A program made the position numbers and the translations under genes. The notes under the pieces are model-generated. The model saw only the letters and a list, made by a program, of their open reading frames with translations. It had not been told where the DNA came from and searched no databases. DNA of 64,000 bases from Clostridium mediterraneense (GTDB lineage: Bacteria > Bacillota > Clostridia > Clostridiales > Clostridiaceae), in assembly GCF_900091705.1 (NCBI RefSeq), contig NZ_LT594782.1, positions 1 to 64,000 of the forward strand, written 5' to 3'. Shown here one piece after another: positions 17,888 to 26,739 of the stretch (the first letter of the stretch is position 1; each line of letters begins with the position of its first letter).

Positions 17888-18154
17888 TTAAGAATATTCC
17901 TGTATATAAAAATCAAAATATTTATGATATATATTTTGATTATCATGTATACTAACCCTATCACGTTTCAAGTTAGTTTCTGCTTCTACAAATCTATTAT
18001 GACTTTTAATTGCATTTAATATACTTGTAACATTGGCATTCATAAAATCTTGAGCAGCAGTAAAAGTTTCAAAACCAAGTATTTCTTCTTTATTAACTTC
18101 TTTAAGGTCTTTATTGACTTCTTCTTTATAGCTTGTTTTTATTATTTTATACAT
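17888..18154 (-). CDS. Small cytoplasmic protein of unknown function, 88 residues
   Basis: A charged soluble protein, MYKIIKTSYKEEVNKDLKEV at the start, with helical character and no membrane segment. AAGGATG lies eight bases before the ATG on the minus strand. It lies downstream of the HxlR gene on the same strand with a 90-base gap, and no terminator is visible between them, so co-transcription is possible. No family recognised. Confidence 0.5.
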   Translation of the reverse strand: MYKIIKTSYKEEVNKDLKEVNKEEILGFETFTAAQDFMNANVTSILNAIKSHNRFVEAETNLKRDRVSIHDNQNIYHKYFDFYIQEYS

Positions 18155-18244
18155 GAACTTACATCCTTATTAATGCTAAAAATATATTTTTTATATTATA
18201 TGCAAGACATAAGTTTTAGTTGACCTAAAAAGTTAATATAAATA

Positions 18245-18679
18245 TTATTCTTCTACGGGAGTAACTATAATATCAGCTGTTTCAATTATCTTATTACAAT
18301 GGTCACAAAAGTATTTTTCAGTTACACTATGACCACATTCATTATGAGTTAATCTTTTATAGCATTTATCTAAATGTTTTTCTCCCCATAAAATTATACT
18401 ATTAAATATATATTTAAAGTCTTCTCCACTCTCTGTTAATTTATATTTAAATCTAGGTGGATGTCTTTGATATAATTCACTTTTTATTATATTATCTTGC
18501 TCTAAACTTTTTAATCTACTTGCAAGTACATTTGTAGAGATTCCTACAAGATTTTTTTCAATATCTTTAAAAGTACAATTACCTATTGTTATTTCATGTA
18601 CTATAAGCAAAGACCATTTATCTCCAATTATATTTAGAGTTTGTGCGATATTACAGGGTAAATTGTATTGATTTTTCAT
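18245..18679 (-). CDS. HxlR/DUF24-family redox-type regulator
   Basis: A 144-residue winged-helix regulator with TLNIIGDKWSLLIVHEI, GISTNVLASRLKSLEQDNII and RFKYKLTESG, the full HxlR (MarR/DUF24) core. A cysteine stands just ahead of the first helix (Cys9, YNLPCNI), the position of the redox-sensing cysteine in YodB, CatR and HypR. The C-terminal tail adds a zinc-ribbon-like CGH...CDHC pattern that is unusual for the family. The ATG at 18679 has AAAGGAGA upstream. The upstream in-frame ATG at 18700 lies before it. It lies directly downstream of rclA, so it may be the regulator of that gene. Confidence 0.85.
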   Translation of the reverse strand: MKNQYNLPCNIAQTLNIIGDKWSLLIVHEITIGNCTFKDIEKNLVGISTNVLASRLKSLEQDNIIKSELYQRHPPRFKYKLTESGEDFKYIFNSIILWGEKHLDKCYKRLTHNECGHSVTEKYFCDHCNKIIETADIIVTPVEE

Positions 18680-18718
18680 AAAATATCTCCTTTGATTCAT
18701 TACTTAGCTAAAATTTAC

Positions 18719-18763
18719 AAAAAAATATAGAGTCTTATAAGTAGATAATATAAGACTCTATAT
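18719..18763 (-). terminator. Terminator of rclA
   Basis: Arms AGAGTCTTATA and ATATAAGACTCT. On the minus strand the hairpin is followed by seven T residues. Confidence 0.75.
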
Positions 18764-18800
18764 TATATAAAATTATTTTAAGTTTATTTTCTTATAAAAT

Positions 18801-20183
18801 TTATTTAATTAAAGAAAATAAATCATTTAAAGCTTCACTCATTGTTGGGTGAGTAAATATATTATCTCTTAAGAAAGTATAATCTTGATTAGCTTTCATT
18901 GCAAGACTTACTATATTTATTACTTCTGCTGAGTCAGCACATAATAATGTAGCTCCAAGTATTTTATTAGTATTTTTATCAACTATAGCTTTTAGTAAAC
19001 CATTAGTTTCTTTTATTACTCTAGCTCTTGGTATAGTAGCTACAGGTAATTTAGCAACCTTAATTTCATATCCAGCTTTTAGAGCTTCTTTTTCACTTAG
19101 TCCTACTCGTGATAAGTTTGGATCTATAAATACTGAGTAAGGTACAACCTTTCTATCTAGAGTAGATCTTTTTCCTTCACCAAATAAAGTGTCATTAATT
19201 ATACGAAAATCATCAAGTGAGATATAAGTAAATTGTGGTCCACCATTAACATCACCAATGGCCCAGATATTTTTAACATTAGTTCTTAATTTATCATCAA
19301 CTTTGATAGCTCCTCTTTCTGTAAGTTCAATTCCAGCAGCTTCAAGATTTAAATCTTCTGTATTAGGAACTCTTCCTGTTGCTAATAAAATAGCATCCCC
19401 TTCTATATCTATAACTTTTCCATCCTTATTATTTATATAACTAACTATAACACCATTAGAAGTATCTTTTATTTCTTTAACTGAAACATCAAATCTAAAT
19501 TCAATACCCTTATTTTCAAATATTTTTTTAACTTCATTTGCAACATCTTCATCTTCTTTAATTAAAAAGTCCTTATATTTATCAAGTACAACAACATTAG
19601 AACCGAAGTTTGAGAACATAGAAGAAAATTCAAGGCCTATATATCCAGCTCCAATAACTATTAATTTTTTAGGAAGTATATCATTTTGCATTAAAGTTGT
19701 ACTATTATAGACTCTTTTACTTTTATTTACACCAGGTATATTTGGCATTAATGTTCTTGCTCCTGTATTTATAAATATTTTATCGGCTGTAATTGTAGTG
19801 TTTTTTGAGTCTTCAAATTTTATATTAATTTCCTTTTCTGATAAGAATGAAGCAGTTCCATTATAAATAGTTATTGTTTCTTTAGTATTTAAATTATCAA
19901 AGTTCTTACCTCTAAGAAATTCTGTTAAATTATTTTTAGTTTCAATAGCTTTTTTAAATTCTTTTGCCTTATCTTCAAAATTGTTAAATTCTTTATATTT
20001 AGATATTTTTGCTGAATTTACTAAAGATTTAGTTGGAATACAACCTATATTTATGCAAGTTCCTCCATACATTTTATTAGATTTTTCTATTACAGCAACC
20101 TCAAGACCTCTATTTGCTAAATTAGCTGCTAAAGTTTTTCCACCTTTTCCGAATCCTATTATAATTGCATCATATTTTTTCAT
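18801..20183 (-). CDS. rclA: RclA-type flavoprotein disulfide reductase (hypothiocyanous acid reductase family)
   Basis: A 460-residue FAD/NAD(P)H pyridine nucleotide-disulfide oxidoreductase. FAD-binding GFGKGG, the redox pair Cys43/Cys48 in GGTCINIGCIPTK, the NAD(P)H-binding GAGYIGLEF and the C-terminal dimer motif THPTMSEALNDLFSLIK are all present. As I recall it, the E. coli RclA sequence matches along its length, notably QFTYISLDDFRI, LDRKVVPYSVF and LPVATIPRARVI. RclA-type enzymes reduce hypothiocyanous acid and protect against hypochlorous stress. AAGGGG precedes the ATG. A palindromic operator overlaps its promoter, and a DUF24 regulator gene follows. MerA-like function is less likely because no mercury-binding cysteines are seen. 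Confidence 0.88.
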   Translation of the reverse strand: MKKYDAIIIGFGKGGKTLAANLANRGLEVAVIEKSNKMYGGTCINIGCIPTKSLVNSAKISKYKEFNNFEDKAKEFKKAIETKNNLTEFLRGKNFDNLNTKETITIYNGTASFLSEKEINIKFEDSKNTTITADKIFINTGARTLMPNIPGVNKSKRVYNSTTLMQNDILPKKLIVIGAGYIGLEFSSMFSNFGSNVVVLDKYKDFLIKEDEDVANEVKKIFENKGIEFRFDVSVKEIKDTSNGVIVSYINNKDGKVIDIEGDAILLATGRVPNTEDLNLEAAGIELTERGAIKVDDKLRTNVKNIWAIGDVNGGPQFTYISLDDFRIINDTLFGEGKRSTLDRKVVPYSVFIDPNLSRVGLSEKEALKAGYEIKVAKLPVATIPRARVIKETNGLLKAIVDKNTNKILGATLLCADSAEVINIVSLAMKANQDYTFLRDNIFTHPTMSEALNDLFSLIK

Positions 20184-20250
20184 AAGTTATTTCCCCTTTT
20201 TTATATAATTAAAAATTATTTTTTATTTGCTAAATTTTCTTTATGAATTT

Positions 20251-20303
20251 AGTATAGCATAGTAACTTGTTTTTAACAAGTTACTTTCTAAAAACAAGTT
20301 AAC
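20251..20303 (-). promoter_or_regulatory. rclA promoter with overlapping palindromic operator
   Basis: Minus strand: -35 TTGTTA (20279-20274), 17-base spacer, extended -10 TGCTATACT with TATACT at 20256-20251. A perfect inverted repeat with 10-bp arms GTAACTTGTT/AACAAGTTAC and a three-base centre lies at 20262-20284, over the -35 and spacer. A third half-site AACAAGTTAAC lies at 20293-20303. The position fits repression, plausibly by the adjacent DUF24 protein. Confidence 0.65.
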
Positions 20304-20421
20304 TATTTGTAGATTAAAATATTTATTATGTTTTATTAAAACTTGATTTACAAAAATACATATGTTAAGTTGAATTTAAGTAATATTATATTTATAGAAC
20401 ATAAGAAAAGAGAGAAATTAT

Positions 20422-22482
20422 ATGAAGGCTAATGAGAAAACTATACTTAGATTTTTAGAAAGTTCAGATACAAATTTTATAGTACCGATATATCAAAGAA
20501 AATATTCTTGGACTATAGAAGAAGCAAAAAAATTATATGATGATCTTATAGATATTATAAATAAAAATCAAAAAAATCATTTTTTTGGTAGTATAGTATC
20601 TGTTTATAATGATTTAGGAAGAGATAGAGAATATTTAATTATAGATGGACAACAAAGAATAACTACAGTATCACTTTTAATTTTAGCTTTATATAGAATT
20701 ATTGATTTAGAAATATGCAAAATAGAAAGGATTAATAAAAATCAGCTTATAAATGAATATCTTATAAATCCATATTCTATTAGTGAAGATAAATTAAAGT
20801 TAAAACTTATTTATGATGACTTTAAAGTGTATAAAGATTTATATGAAGAAAATATAATTTATAGTGATTCAAATATAGGTATAAATTATAGTTATTTTTA
20901 TAATAGAATACTTAAAGAGGAAATAAGCTTAGATAAGCTTTATGAAGCTATAAATAGGTTAATCATTGTAGAGATAGAACTTAAGAGTTCAGAGGATAAT
21001 GCACAGCTTATCTTTGAGAGTTTAAATTCAACAGGGCTTAATCTTACAGATGCCGATAAAATAAGAAACTTTATTCTTATGGATAAGGATTCTAAAACAC
21101 AAACTTATCTTTATAAAAAATATTGGCGAAAGATAGAGAAAAATACTAAGGATGATATAGTTGTATTTATAAAAGATTACCTTAGCATAAAAGAAAGAAA
21201 AATTTCAACAATAGATAAGATTTATTATAATTTTAAGCTTTATATAAAAGAAAATTTTAATAATAATATAGAATATATTTTAAAAGAAATGTTTATATAT
21301 TCAGAGATATATAATAAAATAATTAATTTGAATTTTGAGTTTAAGGAGATAAATTCTATATTAAAAAATATAAATTATTTAGGAGTTAAGGTTACTTATC
21401 CATTCCTTATGGAGTTATTTTTAGATTATTATAATAAATATATAAATAAAGATGATTTAATAGAAGTTTTAAAAGTATTAGAAACCTATATATTTAGAAG
21501 AATAATGTGTAGAATTCCTAGCAATTCACTTGCTAAATATTTTGTTAATCTTAGTGAGAGCATAAAGAAAGAGAACAATTATAAGGAAAATTATTTAGAA
21601 ATATTTAAATATCTAATTTTAAAGAGGAAAGATAATCTTAGATTACCAAGTAATATGGAATTTAAAAAACATTTTCTTGAAGAAGAAGTATATTTATTTA
21701 ATTCTAAAAGAAAAACATATCTTTTAGAAAAATTAGAGAATTATAATAATAAAGAGAGAGTAGATATAGAAAGGCTTTTAGAAGAGGGAACTTTAACTAT
21801 AGAGCATATTATGCCACAAAAATTAAATAGTTGGTGGAAACAAAATTTAGGAGATAATTTTGAAGAAATACATAATACATATCTACATACAATAGGCAAT
21901 TTAAGTTTAACAGGATATAATGCTAATATGAGTAATAAATCTTTTTATGAGAAGAAAAATACTGATAAAGGTTTTAAAAATAGTAGATTAAAGTTAAATT
22001 CCTTTATAGCAACTAGACAAGTATGGTCAGAAAAAGAGATATTACAAAGAGCTATTTTATTATTTAAAGATGCAGAAAATATTTGGGATTATCCTAAAAC
22101 TAAATATAAGTCTAATAATATCTTTGAAAATATATATTATTTATCTGATGAAGAGGATTTTACAAATAAAAAAATAAAGGGCTTTATATTTGAAGGGAAA
22201 GAATATAAGGCTAAAAGCTTCACAGAGCTTTATGAGAAGGTTTTAAACATACTTTATGATATAGAACCTATCTTACTTAAAAGTATAGCTATAAACTCTT
22301 ATAATAAAGAAGAAATAGCAATGAAAATATCTGCTGATAAATATGGAATGATAAAACCTTATAAAATTGTTGAGGATATTTATATAGAAAAATCTTTATC
22401 TATAGATTCAAAGCTTAATGTTTTAAGATATATTCTAGGTATATATAATATTGATTTAGATGAGTTAAGTTTTTATATATAA
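20422..22482 (+). CDS. GmrSD-like DUF262/DUF1524 protein, possible type IV restriction enzyme
   Basis: A 686-residue protein. The N-terminal DUF262 domain has FIVPIYQRKYSW and the DGQQR motif (residues 75-79) used for nucleotide binding. The central part is helical. Near residue 460 a DUF1524 His-Asn-type nuclease core reads LTIEHIMPQK...HTIGNLSLTGYNANMSN. A C-terminal module of about 110 residues ends KLNVLRYILGIYNIDLDEL. GmrS and GmrD halves are fused, as in enzymes that cleave modified phage DNA. It is a lone gene with no methylase or other defence partner nearby. Specificity and activity are unknown. Confidence 0.75.
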   Translation: MKANEKTILRFLESSDTNFIVPIYQRKYSWTIEEAKKLYDDLIDIINKNQKNHFFGSIVSVYNDLGRDREYLIIDGQQRITTVSLLILALYRIIDLEICKIERINKNQLINEYLINPYSISEDKLKLKLIYDDFKVYKDLYEENIIYSDSNIGINYSYFYNRILKEEISLDKLYEAINRLIIVEIELKSSEDNAQLIFESLNSTGLNLTDADKIRNFILMDKDSKTQTYLYKKYWRKIEKNTKDDIVVFIKDYLSIKERKISTIDKIYYNFKLYIKENFNNNIEYILKEMFIYSEIYNKIINLNFEFKEINSILKNINYLGVKVTYPFLMELFLDYYNKYINKDDLIEVLKVLETYIFRRIMCRIPSNSLAKYFVNLSESIKKENNYKENYLEIFKYLILKRKDNLRLPSNMEFKKHFLEEEVYLFNSKRKTYLLEKLENYNNKERVDIERLLEEGTLTIEHIMPQKLNSWWKQNLGDNFEEIHNTYLHTIGNLSLTGYNANMSNKSFYEKKNTDKGFKNSRLKLNSFIATRQVWSEKEILQRAILLFKDAENIWDYPKTKYKSNNIFENIYYLSDEEDFTNKKIKGFIFEGKEYKAKSFTELYEKVLNILYDIEPILLKSIAINSYNKEEIAMKISADKYGMIKPYKIVEDIYIEKSLSIDSKLNVLRYILGIYNIDLDELSFYI

Positions 22483-22485
22483 TAA

Positions 22486-22526
22486 AAAAACTAAGTAGTG
22501 GGACAGTACTACTTAGTTTTTTATTT
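22486..22526 (+). terminator. Bidirectional terminator between the DUF262 and NlpC/P60 genes
   Basis: Arms AAAACTAAGTAGT and ACTACTTAGTTTT, with T runs on both strands. Confidence 0.8.
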
Positions 22527-22537
22527 TTTAAAATTTA

Positions 22538-24358
22538 TTAAACAATTCTTCTAGCAGCTGAAATATCGCTTAAGTGCCATGAAGAAATATCTACAGTTTC
22601 ACCTGGTTTTGGTGCTTGAATATATTGACCATTACCAATGTAAATTGCTACGTGGTAAGGTGCTTGAGGATCTCCCCAGAATATTAAGTCACCTGGTTGT
22701 AAGCTGTTTACATTTGTTGATACAGGAGTTCCAGCATCTATTTGAGTGTATGTTGTTCTTCCTATATAATATCCAAAGTGTTTGTATACATATGATGTTA
22801 ATCCACTACAGTCAAATGCATTAGGACCTGTAGCTCCCCATACGTATGGTGTTCCAATAAATTGTTCAGCATATTGTACTATAGCTTGTTGTAATTGTGA
22901 AGTACTTAATCCGCTGTTTGAATTTTGGTTGCTTGAACCTTGGTTACTTGAACCTTGGTTACTTGAACTTGAGTTGCTTGAACTTTGGTTGCTTGAACTT
23001 TGGTTGCTTGAACTTTGGTTGCTTGAACTTTGGTTGCTTGAACTTTGGCTGCTTGAACTTTGGTTACTTGAACTTTGGTTACTTGAACTTGAGTTGCTTG
23101 AACTTTGGTTGCTTGAACTTGAGTTGCTTGAACTTTGGTTACTTGAACTTGAGTTGCTTGAACTTTGGTTACTTGAACTTGAGTTGCTTGAACTTTGGTT
23201 GCTTGAACTTTGGTTGCTTGAACTTTGGTTGCTTGAACTTGAGTTGCTTGAACTTTGAGCTGGTGATAATGAAACTATACTATTCATGCTCTTTCCAGCT
23301 TTAACATTAACTTTAACTGATGTTGAATTATAGTTATCTACTGATACAGTAAATGTATGAAGACCAGTTGGGATTGAGCTTATTTTAACTTTTCCTTGTT
23401 GGTTAGTTGTAAAGCTATTACCGTTTATTGTTACATTAACATTTGAAAGTACTTGTTCGCTTGTTGCGTTTATTAATGTTAATGTTGCACTTCCTATTTG
23501 AGGTACTTGGCTTTGTGAGCTAGCATTATTTGTTTGAGCTTGTCCGTTGTTAGGTATAGCTAAGAATGATGATGATTGTAAAGCTGCTAATTGAGCAGGT
23601 GTTAATTGTTTCTTAGCATCCTTTGAATTTTGTGTTTGCTTTGTATCTGTGTTCTTAGTTTCTTTAACTGTTGAGTTATTTGTCTTAGCAACTTCTTTCT
23701 TTACAGGAGTAGCTTTTTGTGTGTTAGCTACTTTATTTGAAGTTGTTGAGTTTGATGAAGTTGTTGAAACTGCTGAACCTATGTTTAGGTATTCTCCATA
23801 AACATATCCAATAGTACCATTTATATTTATCTTATACCATTCACCTTGTTTAGCAATTACTTTAACTTGGTTTCCATTACTTAATGAATCTATAACTGAT
23901 GAAGCCATTGTGGCATTTTCTCTAACATTTAAGCTTGAGCTAACGTTTATAACTTGTCCATTATTATTCATTTCTACTGGAGTAGCATTAACTCCACTTT
24001 CTATTAATCTAAGGTTATCAGCTGAGATATATCCAGTTGATCCTGTTTCTTGAACAGTAACCTTATACCAGTTTTGACTATAACTTTGTATTTTAAGCAT
24101 TTCACCTACTGAAAGGTTACTTACTATTTTACCATTTTTATTTCCTTGACTTCTAAGGACTAAATTTCCATTTCCATTAACAACCATTGCGTTTGTAACC
24201 ATCTTGTGATTAGCGTTTGCTAAAAGCACCTCATTCTTAGTTACCTTAGTTGTTTGTTTATTTTGTGTTGACGTCGCATGCTTATGGGCATGTGCCGTAT
24301 TAGCACCAACTAGTAATGCACTAGCTAATACTAGTCCTGCGATTTTATTTCTTGCCAT
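22538..24358 (-). CDS. Secreted SH3-SH3-CarboxypepD-NlpC/P60 wall hydrolase
   Basis: A 606-residue modular exoprotein: signal peptide (to about residue 25), two bacterial SH3 domains (about 50-190), a threonine/lysine-rich spacer, and a carboxypeptidase-regulatory-like beta domain (ATLTLINATSEQVLSNVNVT). A long Ser/Asn/Gln linker of about 22 five-residue units follows, then a C-terminal NlpC/P60 domain with catalytic cysteine in NAFDCSG and histidine in PYHVAIYIG. It should cleave the D-Glu/diamino-acid bond in peptidoglycan stem peptides. GGAGG is well spaced for the ATG at 24358. The paired SH3 block is paralogous to that of the deacetylase at 48182-49711. Confidence 0.88.
   Translation of the reverse strand: MARNKIAGLVLASALLVGANTAHAHKHATSTQNKQTTKVTKNEVLLANANHKMVTNAMVVNGNGNLVLRSQGNKNGKIVSNLSVGEMLKIQSYSQNWYKVTVQETGSTGYISADNLRLIESGVNATPVEMNNNGQVINVSSSLNVRENATMASSVIDSLSNGNQVKVIAKQGEWYKININGTIGYVYGEYLNIGSAVSTTSSNSTTSNKVANTQKATPVKKEVAKTNNSTVKETKNTDTKQTQNSKDAKKQLTPAQLAALQSSSFLAIPNNGQAQTNNASSQSQVPQIGSATLTLINATSEQVLSNVNVTINGNSFTTNQQGKVKISSIPTGLHTFTVSVDNYNSTSVKVNVKAGKSMNSIVSLSPAQSSSNSSSSNQSSSNQSSSNQSSSNSSSSNQSSSNSSSSNQSSSNSSSSNQSSSNSSSSNQSSSNQSSSSQSSSNQSSSNQSSSNQSSSNQSSSNSSSSNQGSSNQGSSNQNSNSGLSTSQLQQAIVQYAEQFIGTPYVWGATGPNAFDCSGLTSYVYKHFGYYIGRTTYTQIDAGTPVSTNVNSLQPGDLIFWGDPQAPYHVAIYIGNGQYIQAPKPGETVDISSWHLSDISAARRIV
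22919..23258. repeat. Minisatellite of 15-bp units encoding the SSSNQ linker
   Basis: About 22 tandem 15-bp units, plus-strand form TTGGTTGCTTGAACT with TTACTTGAACT and GAGTTGCTTGAACT variants. All remain in frame and encode SSSNQ or SSSNS. Near-identity at the DNA level implies recent expansion or conversion, so length is probably variable between strains. Confidence 0.9.
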
Positions 24359-24928
24359 TATTTTTTCCTCCATACATAATTAATATATTACAGATACATT
24401 ATAGTTATATAGGACAAAGCTTTCAAATTTGTAATATTTATAAATATACAAGATTTATAAACTAAAGTTAACATATTATTCATAATAATAAATGAAATTT
24501 TGATAATAAGTTAAATTTTATACATATATTTTGATTCAATAGAAATTAGTTAAGAAGAGAAATTTCAATAAATAGGTAATTAAATTGACAAAATATATTA
24601 ATAGATAACAAAGATGTTATAAAAGTAAATTAATAAAGGAAAAATTTTTATATTTATAAGAAAATTTAGAATAATAATTATTTGTTTTGTGAAAAATAAT
24701 ACTGACAAAATTATATTTATTACTCTAAGTTTTAAGGGGAACTAGGAGATTGTAATACTAATATTAAAAATAAAAGTCAGGGCTTATAGTCCTGATTTTT
24801 ATTTTATAAATATCAATAAAATAATAAAGAATTTAATAATTAGTTAATTTTTCTAAAAATTTTAGTAATATCTATTGATATATGATAACCTTTACTTAGG
24901 ATATAATTTTATAGCGGGAGGAATATTT
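24359..24928. other. Intergenic region with an orphan terminator
   Basis: About 570 bases between the divergent NlpC/P60 and YdjC genes. A plus-strand terminator at 24770-24806 has no recognisable gene upstream. A TTGACA hexamer lies near 24587 without a matching -10. A short untranslated RNA ending at 24806 is possible but unsupported by a clear promoter. Confidence 0.4.
24770..24806 (+). terminator. Orphan intrinsic terminator
   Basis: Hairpin AGTCAGG/CCTGATT followed by TTTATTTT, with no open reading frame ending just before it. Confidence 0.6.
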
Positions 24929-25669
24929 TTGAGACTTATAATAAATGCTGATGATTTTGCTTTGACAAAAGGAGTTACAGAGGGAATAATTAAAGCTTAT
25001 AAAGAAGGAATATTAACTTCAACAACAATGATGGTAAATATGCCTTATATAGATCTTGCAAAGAAGTATTCAGATGAAAATCCTGGCTTAGCAGTAGGAA
25101 TTCATTTAGTTTTAACAGCAGGAAAATCTATTTTAAATGATGTAAAAACAATAGTAGATGAGAATGGTGACTTCTATAAGTATAAGTATATTTATAATAA
25201 AGAAATTTCTATGGACCCAAAAGAAGTTTATAGAGAATGGAAAGCACAAATTGAAAAATTTATAAAAGTGATGGGAAAAAAGCCAACTCATATAGATTCA
25301 CATCATCATGCTCATTTAATGTGGCCAGGTTTAGAAATTATTCAAGATTTAGCAAATGAATATAATATTCCTATAAGACAAGAAGAATATATCATTAAGG
25401 ATTATGAATTTGTTAAATTTATCAGGAATTTCCATCAAGGGAATATAAATATGGAGTATTTTTATGAAGATAAAGATTCTATGTTAAATTATGATATAGT
25501 AGAACTTATGTGTCATCCTGGTATTGTTGACAAGGAACTTAGAGATAAAAGTTCTTATACTGATGCAAGGGAAAAAGAACTTAAAATACTATTGTCTAAA
25601 GAATTAAAGAATTGGATAAAAGATAATAATGTAGAGCTTATAAATTATACTAATATAAGTAGAAAATAA
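24929..25669 (+). CDS. YdjC/ChbG-family carbohydrate deacetylase
   Basis: A 246-residue protein. Metal-binding residues are visible in the N-terminal NADDFALT, in HLVLTAG and in IDSHHHAHLMWPG; the late VELMCHPG contributes the catalytic environment. YdjC/ChbG enzymes remove N-acetyl groups from chito-oligosaccharides or related sugars. The start is a TTG at 24929 placed eight bases after GGGAGGA, where the protein begins MRLIINADDF as in the family. The longer frame from an ATG at 24875 adds non-conserved residues ahead of the ribosome-binding site. It is a single-gene unit and the substrate is unknown. Confidence 0.85.
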   Translation: MRLIINADDFALTKGVTEGIIKAYKEGILTSTTMMVNMPYIDLAKKYSDENPGLAVGIHLVLTAGKSILNDVKTIVDENGDFYKYKYIYNKEISMDPKEVYREWKAQIEKFIKVMGKKPTHIDSHHHAHLMWPGLEIIQDLANEYNIPIRQEEYIIKDYEFVKFIRNFHQGNINMEYFYEDKDSMLNYDIVELMCHPGIVDKELRDKSSYTDAREKELKILLSKELKNWIKDNNVELINYTNISRK

Positions 25670-25756
25670 TATATATTATATTTCCATGTATTTTATAAGT
25701 TAATTTAAGCAAAATAAGATTGATGAAAATAGTAATAGAAATGTAATGATATTTTT

Positions 25757-25785
25757 TTGAAATTTTAAATTATAAAAGTTATAAT
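25757..25785 (+). promoter_or_regulatory. Promoter of the acidic small protein gene
   Basis: TTGAAA (25757-25762), 17-base spacer and consensus TATAAT (25780-25785), about 20 bases ahead of the AAGGAGGAGG ribosome-binding site. This is one of the best housekeeping promoters in the window. Confidence 0.7.
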
Positions 25786-25818
25786 AATCTAAATATATAA
25801 ACTAAGGAGGAGGTTTTC

Positions 25819-25983
25819 ATGTTTGATTTATTTGAAGAAGAAGAACTAAGAAGAGAAGAGTTAAGAAGAGAAGAAATGAGAAGAGAAGAATTATTAGAAG
25901 AGGAAATATTCGAGGATGAAATGATTGAAGATGAAATGCTCGAAGATGAAATCTTAGAAGACGAATTTTTTGAAGAATTTTAA
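25819..25983 (+). CDS. Extremely acidic 54-residue repeat protein
   Basis: A strong AAGGAGGAGG site, a near-consensus promoter and a terminator frame this short gene. The protein opens MFDLFEEEELRREELRREEM and continues with EDEMIEDEMLEDEILEDE. It has two runs of five-residue units: RREEL/RREEM repeats, then EDEML/EDEIL repeats. More than half the residues are Glu or Asp. A single long helix is expected. It is not recognised as a known family. Metal or polycation binding is a guess from charge alone. Confidence 0.75.
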   Translation: MFDLFEEEELRREELRREEMRREELLEEEIFEDEMIEDEMLEDEILEDEFFEEF

Positions 25984-25996
25984 TAATTAATATGGC

Positions 25997-26038
25997 AATA
26001 AACTACATTAATATATAATAATGTAGTTTATTTTTTAT
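25997..26038 (+). terminator. Terminator of the acidic protein gene
   Basis: Arms AATAAACTACATTA and TAATGTAGTTTATT followed by six T residues. Confidence 0.8.
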
Positions 26039-26126
26039 ATTAGAATAAATTTTGAATTTAGTAGAAAAAATGATATTATTAAATTATTAAAAAAAGAGAA
26101 AATTAAGTTTAAAGGATAGGTTTAGA

Positions 26127-26615
26127 ATGTTAAAGCAATATATAGAGGTGGAAAATTATTTAATAAAAAATGATATTATAGCTAATATAGATGAATATAG
26201 TAAAAAGGTACCAGAAAAGAAAGTGAAATTTATAAAAAAACAAATAGAGGATAAAAATAGTCCTTTCAATGCTTATTTATCAAATATTATAGAAAGTAAT
26301 AACATTAATGAACTTGAGAATATAGGACATATTTTAAATATGTCTGGTTTTAAGTTAAGTTTTAAAGTACAAACTTTAAATACAGATAATATAGATATTA
26401 TTAAAACATACATAAAATATTCAGATCATAAAACTTGTTCAAATAAGGTAAAACTTATAAAAACTATTATTAATTGTGAAGATGAGGATGGTATAGATAT
26501 ACTTTTAGAAAGTAATTTTATTACTAATAAAAATCTAGATAAATTTATTAATTTCGCAATAAATAGTGGGAAATATAAGATAGTACCTAAGCTTATGGAG
26601 AGAAAAAAATTATAA
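26127..26615 (+). CDS. Helical protein of unknown function, 162 residues
   Basis: A soluble, lysine-rich, apparently all-helical protein. Its later part (DGIDILLESNFITNKNLDKFINFAINSGKYKIVPKLM) has the two-helix rhythm of ankyrin-type repeats, where positions alternate leucine and glycine/serine. AGGATAGG precedes the ATG. It stands alone and is followed by a terminator at 26740. No catalytic motif is seen, and ankyrin-like is only a visual impression. Confidence 0.55.
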   Translation: MLKQYIEVENYLIKNDIIANIDEYSKKVPEKKVKFIKKQIEDKNSPFNAYLSNIIESNNINELENIGHILNMSGFKLSFKVQTLNTDNIDIIKTYIKYSDHKTCSNKVKLIKTIINCEDEDGIDILLESNFITNKNLDKFINFAINSGKYKIVPKLMERKKL

Positions 26616-26739
26616 TGTTAAAAAAAAGTTAATTACTTAGTAATATTAAATATGTATTTTTATTGTATAATTAGAGTATAAAATCAGTAATAATATATTA
26701 CTTGCAATCTATATTTATAATAAAATTTGTTGATTTCAT

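Noticed and set aside
22919-23258. CRISPR-like array
   Set aside because: Repeats are contiguous 15-bp coding units without spacers and no cas genes are present.
22782-23304. Long plus-strand frames encoding leucine/tryptophan- or cysteine/asparagine-rich repeats
   Set aside because: They are antisense readings of the 15-bp minisatellite in the NlpC/P60 gene, have no ribosome-binding site and make sense only as shadows.
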